Positions 54,461-62,355 of a DNA stretch of 64,000 nt are shown one piece after another. This stretch comes from Candidatus Peregrinibacteria bacterium (GTDB lineage: Bacteria > Patescibacteriota > Gracilibacteria > Peribacterales > Peribacteraceae). The notes under the pieces were generated by a model that did no database searches, was not told where the DNA came from, and saw nothing but the letters and a program-made list of their open reading frames with translations. How positions within the stretch are numbered: position 1 is the stretch's first letter; each line of letters starts with the position of its first letter. The DNA is taken from positions 159,264 through 223,263 of the forward strand of contig JAUSFD010000005.1 of the NCBI GenBank assembly GCA_030649955.1. The letters are read 5' to 3'. Made by a program: the position numbers and the translations under genes.

Positions 54461-54552
54461 TTTTCCTCTGGCGTTCTGTAGCATAGACGGCGGGCTCCTC
54501 CGAAAATGGTGAGAACCAAGCACCACCCCCCGAGGACTAGCCCACTTTTTCT

Positions 54553-56250
54553 ATGATGAGTCCGCTCGGCAGGAAGGCCCCAAAGAAGAATGCGCACGGG
54601 ACGCGCAAGGGGGGATCGACACGCTTCATCGTGGTGACGGGTGGTGTGTGCAGCTCGCTCGGGAAGGGTATCGCCGTCTCCAGCATCGGTGCCATCATGA
54701 AAGCGTGCGGGTTCAAAGTGTTCGTGCAGAAGCTTGATCCGTACTTGAACGTCGACCCAGGCACTATGAGTCCCTTCCAGCATGGCGAGGTGTACGTCAC
54801 GGATGATGGTGCAGAGACGGACCTCGACCTCGGTCACTACGAGCGCTTCATCGATGAGCCGATGAGCAAGCTCTCCACCGTGACGACGGGGCAAATCTAC
54901 CAGTCGGTGTTGGGGAAAGAGCGACACGGGGACTTCCTCGGGAAGACCATTCAAGTCGTGCCGCACATCACCGATGCCATCAAGCAGCGGATGCAGGAGG
55001 CAGCGGACAAGAGCGGTGCGCAGATCATGCTCATCGAAATCGGCGGGACGGTGGGGGACATCGAGGGCGAACCGTTCCTGGAGGCGGTACGCCAGATGCG
55101 CTCGGAGCTCGGCAGTGATCGTATTTTCCATGCGCACTTAACGCTCCTGCCCTACCTGCAGGCCAGCAAAGAATTGAAAACGAAGCCTTCACAGCTCTCC
55201 GTCCGCGAGCTCCGACGCATTGGACTCCAACCCGACATGATCATCGCCCGCGCAGACCACCGGATTCCCAGTGACCTCCTCGATAAGATCAGTCACTTCA
55301 CGGGGGTGGAGCGCAGAGCGGTGATTCCCGCGGAGACGGTGCATTCCATCTACGACGTTCCCCTCCATTATCAACGCTACGGGATGGGGGAATTCATCGC
55401 GGAGAAGCTGGAGCTCAAGAAGGTGAAGCCGGACATGGGCAAGTGGGAGGAGGGGGAACGGCGGCACAACGCGGTGAAGGACACCGTGAAGATCGCTCTC
55501 GTCGGGAAGTACACGCACTTAGATGATGCGTACTTGAGCGTCATCGAATCCCTCAAGTCCGCAGCGGTCTTCGCAGGGCGGCACGCGGAAGTGGTGTGGA
55601 TCGACTCAGAGAAACTCGAGGAGGACGATGCGGATGCGTGGAAAGCTCTGCGGCAGGTGAGTGGCATCTGCGTGCCTGGTGGCTTCGGGACGCGTGGAGT
55701 CGAAGGGAAGATTGCGGCGGCCCGGTACGCCCGGACCGGCAAGGTTCCGTACCTGGGTCTCTGCCTCGGCGCACAACTTATGACGATTGAGTTCGCGCGC
55801 GCAGCACTCAACGATCCGGAACTGACGAGCGAGGAATTCGATGAGGCAGGTAAGCTCAGCGATGCCAAGTACGTCGTACACTTCCTCCCCGGTCAGCATA
55901 AGAATAAGAGCAAGGGCGGGACGCTACGGCTCGGCGCGTACCGCTGCAAGCTCCTCCCGAAGACGAAGGCGTACGAAGTGTATGGGAAGAAGAGCGAGAT
56001 TTCTGAGCGCCACCGCCATCGTTACGAGTTCAACAATACGTTCAAGAAGCGCCTCGAGGAGAAGGGGCTCGTCTTCTCCGGCATCTGGCCGACGACAGGG
56101 CTCGCGGAGATCGTCGAGCTCAAGGACCACCCCTTCATGATGGGGAGTCAGTTCCATCCGGAGTTCCAGAGCAGGCCGCATAGGCCGCACCCCTTGTTTG
56201 CTGCTTTCCTGAGAGCGGCTGTTGGTGGGAAGAGAAGTGGATCGCGGTGA
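54553..56250 (+). CDS. pyrG: CTP synthase
   Basis: Converts UTP to CTP using ATP and glutamine. It has 565 residues. The synthetase domain begins STRFIVVTGGVCSSLGKGIA (P-loop) and has DPYLNVDPGTMSPFQHGEVY and EIGGTVGDIEGEPFLEA. The glutaminase domain has the nucleophile in YLGLCLGAQLMTIEFAR and the His-x-Glu pair in GSQFHPEFQSRP; SGICVPGGFGTRGVEGK is the oxyanion region. The N-terminus is ~20 basic residues longer than usual (GRKAPKKNAHGTRKGG). No clear promoter in the 92-base gap; nothing else is seen there. Confidence 0.98.
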   Translation: MMSPLGRKAPKKNAHGTRKGGSTRFIVVTGGVCSSLGKGIAVSSIGAIMKACGFKVFVQKLDPYLNVDPGTMSPFQHGEVYVTDDGAETDLDLGHYERFIDEPMSKLSTVTTGQIYQSVLGKERHGDFLGKTIQVVPHITDAIKQRMQEAADKSGAQIMLIEIGGTVGDIEGEPFLEAVRQMRSELGSDRIFHAHLTLLPYLQASKELKTKPSQLSVRELRRIGLQPDMIIARADHRIPSDLLDKISHFTGVERRAVIPAETVHSIYDVPLHYQRYGMGEFIAEKLELKKVKPDMGKWEEGERRHNAVKDTVKIALVGKYTHLDDAYLSVIESLKSAAVFAGRHAEVVWIDSEKLEEDDADAWKALRQVSGICVPGGFGTRGVEGKIAAARYARTGKVPYLGLCLGAQLMTIEFARAALNDPELTSEEFDEAGKLSDAKYVVHFLPGQHKNKSKGGTLRLGAYRCKLLPKTKAYEVYGKKSEISERHRHRYEFNNTFKKRLEEKGLVFSGIWPTTGLAEIVELKDHPFMMGSQFHPEFQSRPHRPHPLFAAFLRAAVGGKRSGSR

Positions 56251-56366
56251 GTGGACAGTGGATAATGGACAGTGGACAATTCAGTAGCAAGGAGAGTGGA
56301 TTTTTTCTGCACACCGTACGGTTTCAGTATTGTCCACTATCCACTGTCCGTTATCCACTCTCCGTC
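56248..56366. repeat. TGGACAGTGGATAA-word inverted repeat
   Basis: Left arm GAGTGGACAGTGGATAATGG and on, right arm TTGTCCACTATCCACTGTCC and on. It fills the whole gap between pyrG and livG and ends right at the livG ATG. Confidence 0.85.
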
Positions 56367-57101
56367 ATGTCTATCCTTGCTGTCACCCACCTCTCCCTCA
56401 CTCTCCAGGACCAGCACATCCTGAAAAATATCTCCCTCTCCGTAGAGGAAGGCGACGTTGTGGGACTCATTGGGCCGAACGGCAGCGGGAAGACGACGCT
56501 CTTCAATGTGCTCTCGGGGTTCCTTGTGCCCACGCACGGGAGCGTGCACTTCCGTGGGCAGGACATTACGGGGTTCTCGCCCTCGAAGCGCGCACACATG
56601 GGCATCGGTCGCGTGTTTCAGAACTTCGGGATCTTCCGCGAGATGACGCTGGAGGAGAATGTCCTCGTTGCGCTCGAGGCCCTCCCCGCTGAGCAGCGCA
56701 AGGCTCTCGGGAACCTGAAGGAAGTTGTACAAGGGACACTCGAAATGGTGGGACTCAGTGGGCACGCGAAGAAGAAGGCGGGTTCGCTCTCTGGCGGGCA
56801 GATGCGCCTCCTGGAGATCGCACGAACACTCAAGAGCGGCAAGGAGCTCTTCCTCCTCGATGAACCCACCGCAGGAGTGGCACCGAAGATGACGCACCAA
56901 GTCGGCGATCTCATCAGCGAGCTCAAGCGCGATCGCAAGACCGTCCTCATCATCGAGCACGATCTCCCTTTCATTTCCCGCGTCTGCGATCGTGTCATCG
57001 TCCTCAACGTTGGCGAAGTGGTGCTCGATGGCAAGCCGAGCGAGGTGAAGCAGCATAGGAAGCTACAAGAGATCTACTTCGGTGCGGATCCAACGAGCTG
57101 A
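56367..57101 (+). CDS. livG: branched-chain amino acid ABC transporter ATPase
   Basis: Powers import through the LivH/LivM channel. It has 244 residues. ATPase motifs: Walker A GLIGPNGSGKTTLFNVLSG, Q-loop VFQNFGIFREMTLEENVLV, signature GSLSGGQMRLLEIARTLKSG, Walker B ELFLLDEPTAGVAPKM and the His switch IIEHDLPFI. The last ~25 residues (LDGKPSEVKQHRKLQEIYFG) match LivG rather than sugar importers. The start is the first ATG after the repeat. The second ATPase, LivF, is absent in the visible locus. Order is livG, livK, livH, livM. Confidence 0.93.
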   Translation: MSILAVTHLSLTLQDQHILKNISLSVEEGDVVGLIGPNGSGKTTLFNVLSGFLVPTHGSVHFRGQDITGFSPSKRAHMGIGRVFQNFGIFREMTLEENVLVALEALPAEQRKALGNLKEVVQGTLEMVGLSGHAKKKAGSLSGGQMRLLEIARTLKSGKELFLLDEPTAGVAPKMTHQVGDLISELKRDRKTVLIIEHDLPFISRVCDRVIVLNVGEVVLDGKPSEVKQHRKLQEIYFGADPTS

Positions 57102-57102
57102 G

Positions 57103-57216
57103 CTGCTGCCCTCACCCCCTAACCCCTCTCCCGAATACGGGAGAGGGGGGGATGTTTCTGTTTGTTCGTCACCCTTCTCCCGAGTCCGGGAGAAGGGCCG
57201 GGGATGAGGGCAGCAG
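57103..57216. mobile_element. CTGCTGCCCTCA palindromic element, full copy
   Basis: Terminal inverted repeats CTGCTGCCCTCA / TGAGGGCAGCAG, with two inner hairpins (CCTCTCCCG-AATA-CGGGAGAGG and TTCTCCCG-AGTC-CGGGAGAA) and a T/G-rich link. It starts two bases after the livG stop. Confidence 0.85.
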
Positions 57217-57320
57217 CGTCGAACGTTGGAATGATTGACAGAAATTATAGATGTTTCCATATACCTTTGACTTCCCTGCACCTGAGCTGCAGTGTAAACG
57301 CTACCCTTTTCCTCATCCCT

Positions 57321-58445
57321 ATGAAGAGAACTCTCGCTCTTGGGTCGCTCCTCGCGCTCGCACTCACAGCGTGCCAGCCGTCGCAGGAGGATCCCATCAA
57401 AATCGGTTACCTAGGCCCTCTCACGGGTGACTTCGCCTCCGCAGGTGCTGATACGGTGAATGCCGCGAAGATGGCGGTCGAAGAAGTGAACGCTGCAGGC
57501 GGAGTGAATGGTCGCATGGTCATTCTCATCGCGGAGGACGCGCGTTGCACGGGCTCCGACGCAGCGAATGCCGCGCAGAAGCTCGTCACGGTCGATAAGG
57601 TGGTCGGCATCATCGGCGGAGTGTGCTCCTCGGAGACGCTCGCTGCAGGGGCGATTGCCGACCCGGCGAAGGTTGTAGAAATCTCCCCAACGAGCTCGAG
57701 CCCAGAGATCACGGCTGCAGGAGATTTCATCTTCCGCAACTACCCAAGCGACGCGCTCAAAGGTATCGCCCTCGGGAAATTCCTCCAGAATGCGAAGTTC
57801 ACGAAGCTCGCGGTTATCAGCGAGAACACCGACTTCTGTCAGGGAATTCGCAGCTCGGTGAAGGATAACCTCCCGGAAGGCACCACCGTCGTCTTTGACG
57901 AGGTGGTAGACGCGGGCACCAAAGACTACCGCACGCTCATGACGCGCCTCAAGAACCTCGACTTCGATGTCTTCCTCGCGAACGGCCAGTCCGATGCGAC
58001 GGTCGCCGAGATGGCCAAGCAGATGCGTGAGCTCGGGATGACGCAGCAGATCGTGGGTACGGACACTGCCGATTCCGTTACTCTCCTGACCCTCGCGCCG
58101 GATGCGGTGGAGGGACTCAAGCCCCTCTCCGTGCCGAGTCTCAGTGAGGAAGGCACGGGTAAGCAGTTCGCGGACCAGTTCCGTGCGAAGCACGGCGAGC
58201 CGCAGTTCGGCATGTTCTTTGCCGCGCTCTCCTACGACGCGACGAAGCTCCTGCTCGAGACGATCGGCAAGGTGGGTACGGATGGCGAGAAGATCCGCGA
58301 CGCACTCTACGCTCATGAGGGCTACGAGGGCGTTGCTGGGAAGTTCTCCTTCGACGGCAATGGCGATGTCGAAGGTATCCCCTTCGCCATGAAAGAGTTC
58401 AAGGGCGGGAAGCTCGTCCAATCCGAGCTGATTCCCCTCGAGTAA
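57321..58445 (+). CDS. livK: branched-chain amino acid-type substrate-binding lipoprotein
   Basis: Captures the ligand outside the membrane and hands it to LivHM. It has 374 residues from MKRTLALGSLLALALTACQ, a lipobox ending at Cys18. The periplasmic-binding fold type I: IKIGYLGPLTGDFASAGADT, NAAGGVNGRMVILIAEDARC, VVGIIGGVCSSETLAAGAIA (ligand Ser/Ser), FIFRNYPSDALKG, and FGMFFAALSYDATKLLLETI. The ligand may be a branched amino acid, an amide or urea. It has a strong terminator behind it, so livH has its own promoter. Confidence 0.94.
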   Translation: MKRTLALGSLLALALTACQPSQEDPIKIGYLGPLTGDFASAGADTVNAAKMAVEEVNAAGGVNGRMVILIAEDARCTGSDAANAAQKLVTVDKVVGIIGGVCSSETLAAGAIADPAKVVEISPTSSSPEITAAGDFIFRNYPSDALKGIALGKFLQNAKFTKLAVISENTDFCQGIRSSVKDNLPEGTTVVFDEVVDAGTKDYRTLMTRLKNLDFDVFLANGQSDATVAEMAKQMRELGMTQQIVGTDTADSVTLLTLAPDAVEGLKPLSVPSLSEEGTGKQFADQFRAKHGEPQFGMFFAALSYDATKLLLETIGKVGTDGEKIRDALYAHEGYEGVAGKFSFDGNGDVEGIPFAMKEFKGGKLVQSELIPLE

Positions 58446-58461
58446 TTCTGCAGAGGACGGA

Positions 58462-58491
58462 AGAGCGCGGGCGGAAGCCCGCGCTCTTTTT
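58462..58491 (+). terminator. Rho-independent terminator after livK
   Basis: Perfect 11-base stem AGAGCGCGGGC / GCCCGCGCTCT with GGAA loop, followed by TTTTT, 17 bases after the stop. Confidence 0.92.
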
Positions 58492-58501
58492 GCGAGGCTA
58501 G

Positions 58502-58608
58502 GTGCCCTCACCCCTCTCCCGCTTTCGGGAGAGGGGGATGTTTGTTGTTCTGTTCTTTTCTCGCCCCCCTTCTCCCGCGTCCGGGAGAAGGGCCGGGGAT
58601 GAGGGCAG
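58502..58608. mobile_element. CTGCCCTCA palindromic element, full copy
   Basis: Ends TGCCCTCACCCC and GGGGATGAGGGCA; two inner hairpins as in the copy at 57103 (TCTCCCG-CTTT-CGGGAGA and TTCTCCCG-CGTC-CGGGAGAA). With the other copies it flanks livK on both sides. Confidence 0.85.
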
Positions 58609-58632
58609 AAGCTCAGGAATCAAGTTCTCTGC

Positions 58633-58638
58633 TAGAGT
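58633..58638 (+). promoter_or_regulatory. -10 box of livH
   Basis: TAGAGT ends six bases before the GTG start, the leaderless spacing. Confidence 0.5.
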
Positions 58639-58644
58639 CTCATC

Positions 58645-59520
58645 GTGCAACTCCTCGTGAACGCCCTCATCGCCGGGTCGCTCGCAGCGCTCCTCTCCGC
58701 GGGACTCTCCCTCGTGTACGGTGTCCTCGGGGTATTTAACCTCGCACTCGGGCAGTTCGCACTCACGGGTGGTTACGTCACGTGGTGGCTCCACGTCAGC
58801 ATTGGTCTGCCGCTCCCCGTGAGCATCCTCGGCGGCGTGATCGTCGCTGCAATCGTCACGTGGATCGCATTCGAGGTCTCCGTCGCACCCTTCTACCGCA
58901 GGCACGTCTTCCTCCCGCTCGTTACGACCATTGCCTTCAGCATGATCCTCGATGCGCTCATCCTCCTCCTCTTCCAGGAGCGCCCGTACTCCATCATCGC
59001 GGTGAAGCATTCGCTCCACTTCGCCGGTGTGTACATCTCGGTGGAGCAGATTTTCCTTATAGCATTCACGATTGTCTTTCTCTGTGCAGTCGCTTGGGTA
59101 CTCCATTCAACGTCCCTAGGACGGAAGATCCGCGCGACAGTCCAACACAGTGACGCCGCCCGGAGCCTCGGCATCTCGAGTGCCCTGCTCCACCGTAGCG
59201 TCTTCATCGCCAGTGGGATTTTGGCTGCCCTTGGCGGCATCTACCTGGGCATCGACCAGAACCTCACGCCGCAGCTGGGGTTCCCGCTCACCATCAAGGC
59301 GTACGCAGCGCTCATCGCGGGAGGCAAGGATAACTTCTGGGGCACGATTGTCTGCGCGTACCTGATCGCGCTCCTCGAGCAACTCGCGATCGGCCTTCCC
59401 TGGTGGGGAGGGGATTACATCGCCGCGGGTTTCCAGAGCGTCGTCGCACTGCTCTTCATCATCGTCGTTCTCCTCCTCAAGCCTCGCGGACTCTTCTCGG
59501 GGTTACGCCGTGCCATCTGA
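58645..59520 (+). CDS. livH: branched-chain amino acid ABC transporter permease 1
   Basis: It has 291 residues and about eight membrane helices, starting with GTG. LivH hallmarks: LLSAGLSLVYGVLGVFNLALGQFALTGG at the N-terminus, TIAFSMILDALILLLFQE, and the ATPase-contact loop near ARSLGISSALLHRSVFIASG (like E-x-A-x-x-x-G-I...). GLRRAI is the C-terminus. It pairs with the next permease gene, whose ATG lies five bases after this stop (an earlier in-frame GTG at 59510 would overlap it). Confidence 0.94.
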   Translation: MQLLVNALIAGSLAALLSAGLSLVYGVLGVFNLALGQFALTGGYVTWWLHVSIGLPLPVSILGGVIVAAIVTWIAFEVSVAPFYRRHVFLPLVTTIAFSMILDALILLLFQERPYSIIAVKHSLHFAGVYISVEQIFLIAFTIVFLCAVAWVLHSTSLGRKIRATVQHSDAARSLGISSALLHRSVFIASGILAALGGIYLGIDQNLTPQLGFPLTIKAYAALIAGGKDNFWGTIVCAYLIALLEQLAIGLPWWGGDYIAAGFQSVVALLFIIVVLLLKPRGLFSGLRRAI

Positions 59521-59524
59521 ATCT

Positions 59525-60379
59525 ATGGATTTCTTCCTCCACCTCGTCGTCACCATTGGCCTCTGGATCCCCATCTCGATGGGCTACACGCTACTCTTCG
59601 GCAAGGGGCAGGTGATGCACTTCGGTCCCATCGGCGTCTCCGTCGCGTGCGGCTACGCGATCTTCGTGACACTGGGTGCGACGGGAAGTTACATCGCAGG
59701 TATCGCAATGGGCATCCTCGTCGGGACAGCGGTCTCCCTCATCTTCGCCTGGCTCGCACTCCGACTGGAGAACGACGGCCTCGGCGTCATGTCCATCGCC
59801 GTGCACCTCGCTGCCATGGTGATTGTGCTCAACTGGACCGATGTCACGCGCGGAGCGCTCGGTATCCCGCGCATTCCCCGGATGCCCTTCCTGGAAACGC
59901 TCCCGATGTTCGCCCTCGCGGTCACCCTTGCTTCGCTCTTCTGGATCGCCCTCTTCGTCTGGGCGGACAGGAGCGCACTCGGACGCCAGATGCAGGCGCT
60001 CTCGGAGAGTGAGTCCTTCGCGAAGGCGATGGGTGTTTCCAGAGCGAAGGTCCACACGATTGCTTTCGTTCTCCTAGGGCTCGCGATTGTCAGTGACAAC
60101 GTCTTCTTCGCCCAGTACATCCACCTCCTCCACCCGAACGACTACCACTTCCCCACGTTCATCTTCCTCCTCGCCATCGTCGTCGCAGGGAAACCGGGCA
60201 GCATGGTCGGGGCAGTGCTCTCCTCGATTCTCCTGGTGCTGCTGCGCGAAGGGCTGCGGTTTATCGATCTCCCGATCTCCGTTCTGGGGCCCATGCGATT
60301 ACTCCTCTTCGGTGTCATCCTCCTCACTGCGGTGTATGTGCGGCGTGATACGCTGTTTCCGCAGAAGAGAACGGTCTAG
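59525..60379 (+). CDS. livM: branched-chain amino acid ABC transporter permease 2
   Basis: It has 284 residues from MDFFLHLVVT (or 289 from GTG 59510). About eight helices; LivM/H-type marks are YTLLFGKGQVMHFGPIGVSV, VMSIAVHLAAMVIVLNWTDV, the coupling loop FAKAMGVSRAKVHTIAFVLL (like A-x-A-x-G-x-x-x-x-x-x-K), and FIFLLAIVVAGKPGSMVGAV. It forms the channel with LivH. It is the last gene of the locus; a repeat follows, then a gene on the other strand. Confidence 0.93.
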   Translation: MDFFLHLVVTIGLWIPISMGYTLLFGKGQVMHFGPIGVSVACGYAIFVTLGATGSYIAGIAMGILVGTAVSLIFAWLALRLENDGLGVMSIAVHLAAMVIVLNWTDVTRGALGIPRIPRMPFLETLPMFALAVTLASLFWIALFVWADRSALGRQMQALSESESFAKAMGVSRAKVHTIAFVLLGLAIVSDNVFFAQYIHLLHPNDYHFPTFIFLLAIVVAGKPGSMVGAVLSSILLVLLREGLRFIDLPISVLGPMRLLLFGVILLTAVYVRRDTLFPQKRTV

Positions 60380-60421
60380 GGAACAGGGAACAGAATATCA
60401 GGGAACAGGGTCCTGTTACTC
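60380..60421. repeat. GGGAACA-word repeat with short inverted end
   Basis: GGGAACAGGGAACAGAATAT then AGGGAACAGGGTCCTGTTAC. It separates livM from the converging gene and reaches its stop codon. Confidence 0.75.
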
Positions 60422-62260
60422 TCTAGCGCCCTTCGCCTCGCGCGGGCGATAATCGTCCTGGTTGAGCATCCACTTGTATAGCTTTTCTTCGCCGCCCACG
60501 CCCGGTTGTCCATGGTGACCGAAGACGATGTCCACGATGTATGCCCCCTCCAGTTTCTTGCTCGTGGTCCAATCAGTTGGGAATTTGTGCTTCCGTCTCG
60601 TTTCAGGATTGTAGATACCTTCCTGGTGCTTTCCTTTGTCTCGGAAGAATTCGAGTCCTATTGCCTCCAGAATCTGCACTGCTTCTCTGAGAGTGAAGAA
60701 CTTCCCTCGTCGAGTGTTGTACAGGTAGTCCTGAATTTCCTGTGCCATTGCGTGCAGTTGTTGCTCCCGTTCCCTGCGCACCTGTTCTGCAGCTCTCTCT
60801 ACTTCTTCGACGAGTTTCTGTCGATGGAGCAGAACGCTCGTTGTGGAGTGACCGTTCACTCTCCGTCGGTGGACAGGCTTACTCGGCGGAATCGAGAACG
60901 CCTCTTCTCGAGTGCCGTTTCTCATGTGCTGCTCTTCTGGAGTCTTTTCTCCGTTGGACTGCGCAGAGTCGGCTTTCTTCTCTAGAGCAAATGATCGTCG
61001 GTTGATGAGCGCATCGAGCTGTTGCACAAATGGCGCTGATAGCGCCGGTGCAGATTCCTCGAGGAGAGCAGGATCGATTCCCTGCAGAGCGACCTCCGCT
61101 GCTCGGAGTGTCGCCTGCGAGTACGACGAAGGCGCAGTCCACGTCAGGACCCTCTCCGTATCGCCACGTTTTGAAGCCTCGGTATTCCACTGTAGCTTCC
61201 ATTCCTCAGCGAGGATGACGATTCCCTTCAGGAGTTCGCTTCGGACTCCCTTGCGAAGGAGTACCAGCAAGAGTGTCTCGCGCATGTGCTCTCCATCGGG
61301 ATCGCGCTTGCGCAGGTACGCGTGCTCCAGGCTCTCCGGTACGACGGAGAAGAGCTCATGCTGGTTCGCGGTATCCAGCATAGCGAGTCGATGCTCCTCG
61401 GGGAGGGCTTTGTATCCTCCTATCAGCACATCCGCTTCGCGCTGATACAGCCTGCCATTGGGTTCGATGGAGAGCGAACGATCCGCGTATTCCACATCCA
61501 AATGGGCAATAGTTTTGTGGGTCAACTCCCGGAAGTGATGGACCGCATCGTGTGGGAATTCCTGTAGCCGTTCGAATCCATCGAGGTGGTCATCGACGTA
61601 CGCGACCTCTGCGGAGTGGGTATCGGGATGCTCCGTGGAAATCTTCTCGAGGATGTCTGCCAGGGGGGCGAGACCAATCTCCCGGAGGGACGAGGTGTAC
61701 TTGCGGATATCGTCGTTCGGTGAGAGGAGGGATTGCGCGTGCCTCAAGGTGCGACGCGGGAAGAGGAGGGGCATTGTCACGTTGAGCTTGCCGATGCTTT
61801 GCCAGTGCAGTTTGCACACCGCGAGGAGCACGTAGATGATCTCCAGTACCTTCGCGGGCGCATGGCGCTGCGCGCATCGTAGGAGCACCCACTCGCGAGG
61901 CTCGAAGTTCTCCTGCGCATGGGCGAGTACGGTCTCTGCTACGCATAAACCCGGCGTTCCCAACTCTACCTGCCCCAGTGCACCGTAGAATTGGATACGC
62001 GTGTTCCTTTGCATCTGCTGCAACTCACTCGTAATGGTTTTCAGCTGCTCCTCGTTGATGTTCTTCGGGATCTGGAATCCGATGACATTGTACAAGCGTC
62101 GCGTCTCTCGCCAGCTCGCATTCTCCTTCACCTGTGGACAGGGATCGAACAGGGCGTGAAGTATTTTCTTGGTGCTCGCTTTCTGGAGGAGCGGCTTCGG
62201 GATCCCGTACGCAGAGAGGGGAACGCCGTGGATGGTCTCTTCAGATCGTCGACGATTCAT
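60416..62260 (-). CDS. 614-residue helical protein of unknown function
   Basis: From MNRRRSEETIHGVPLS. It is soluble and mostly helical with no signal or membrane segment. The N-terminal ~300 residues hold hydrophobic helices (VLEIIYVLLAVCKLHWQSIG). The region ~470-560 is charged with Arg/Glu/Gln coiled coil (VEEVERAAEQVRREREQQLH). The last ~100 residues look folded and mixed alpha/beta (FFTLREAVQILEAIGLEFFR; YIVDIVFGHHGQPG). No known family by eye. The composition and style resemble the helical middle of the 1733-residue protein. The promoter is leaderless (TTGCGA, 16, TATTCA, six, ATG). The open frame beyond 62260 overlaps this promoter. Confidence 0.7.
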   Translation of the reverse strand: MNRRRSEETIHGVPLSAYGIPKPLLQKASTKKILHALFDPCPQVKENASWRETRRLYNVIGFQIPKNINEEQLKTITSELQQMQRNTRIQFYGALGQVELGTPGLCVAETVLAHAQENFEPREWVLLRCAQRHAPAKVLEIIYVLLAVCKLHWQSIGKLNVTMPLLFPRRTLRHAQSLLSPNDDIRKYTSSLREIGLAPLADILEKISTEHPDTHSAEVAYVDDHLDGFERLQEFPHDAVHHFRELTHKTIAHLDVEYADRSLSIEPNGRLYQREADVLIGGYKALPEEHRLAMLDTANQHELFSVVPESLEHAYLRKRDPDGEHMRETLLLVLLRKGVRSELLKGIVILAEEWKLQWNTEASKRGDTERVLTWTAPSSYSQATLRAAEVALQGIDPALLEESAPALSAPFVQQLDALINRRSFALEKKADSAQSNGEKTPEEQHMRNGTREEAFSIPPSKPVHRRRVNGHSTTSVLLHRQKLVEEVERAAEQVRREREQQLHAMAQEIQDYLYNTRRGKFFTLREAVQILEAIGLEFFRDKGKHQEGIYNPETRRKHKFPTDWTTSKKLEGAYIVDIVFGHHGQPGVGGEEKLYKWMLNQDDYRPREAKGARE

Positions 62261-62266
62261 ATGTAA

Positions 62267-62294
62267 TGAATAGCACAATGCATTGATTTCGCAA
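62267..62294 (-). promoter_or_regulatory. promoter of the 614-residue protein gene
   Basis: On the minus strand: TTGCGA (62289-62294), 16-base spacer with TGC before the -10, TATTCA (62267-62272), then six bases to the ATG. Confidence 0.65.
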
Positions 62295-62340
62295 TGTATT
62301 TCAACGTGGCTGAAGCTCGCTGCAGAACGCTGTTTCACGC

Positions 62341-62346
62341 TAGGAT
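62341..62346 (+). promoter_or_regulatory. -10 box of pyrD
   Basis: TAGGAT ends nine bases before the GTG at 62356. Confidence 0.45.
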
Positions 62347-62355
62347 GCCCCCAGC

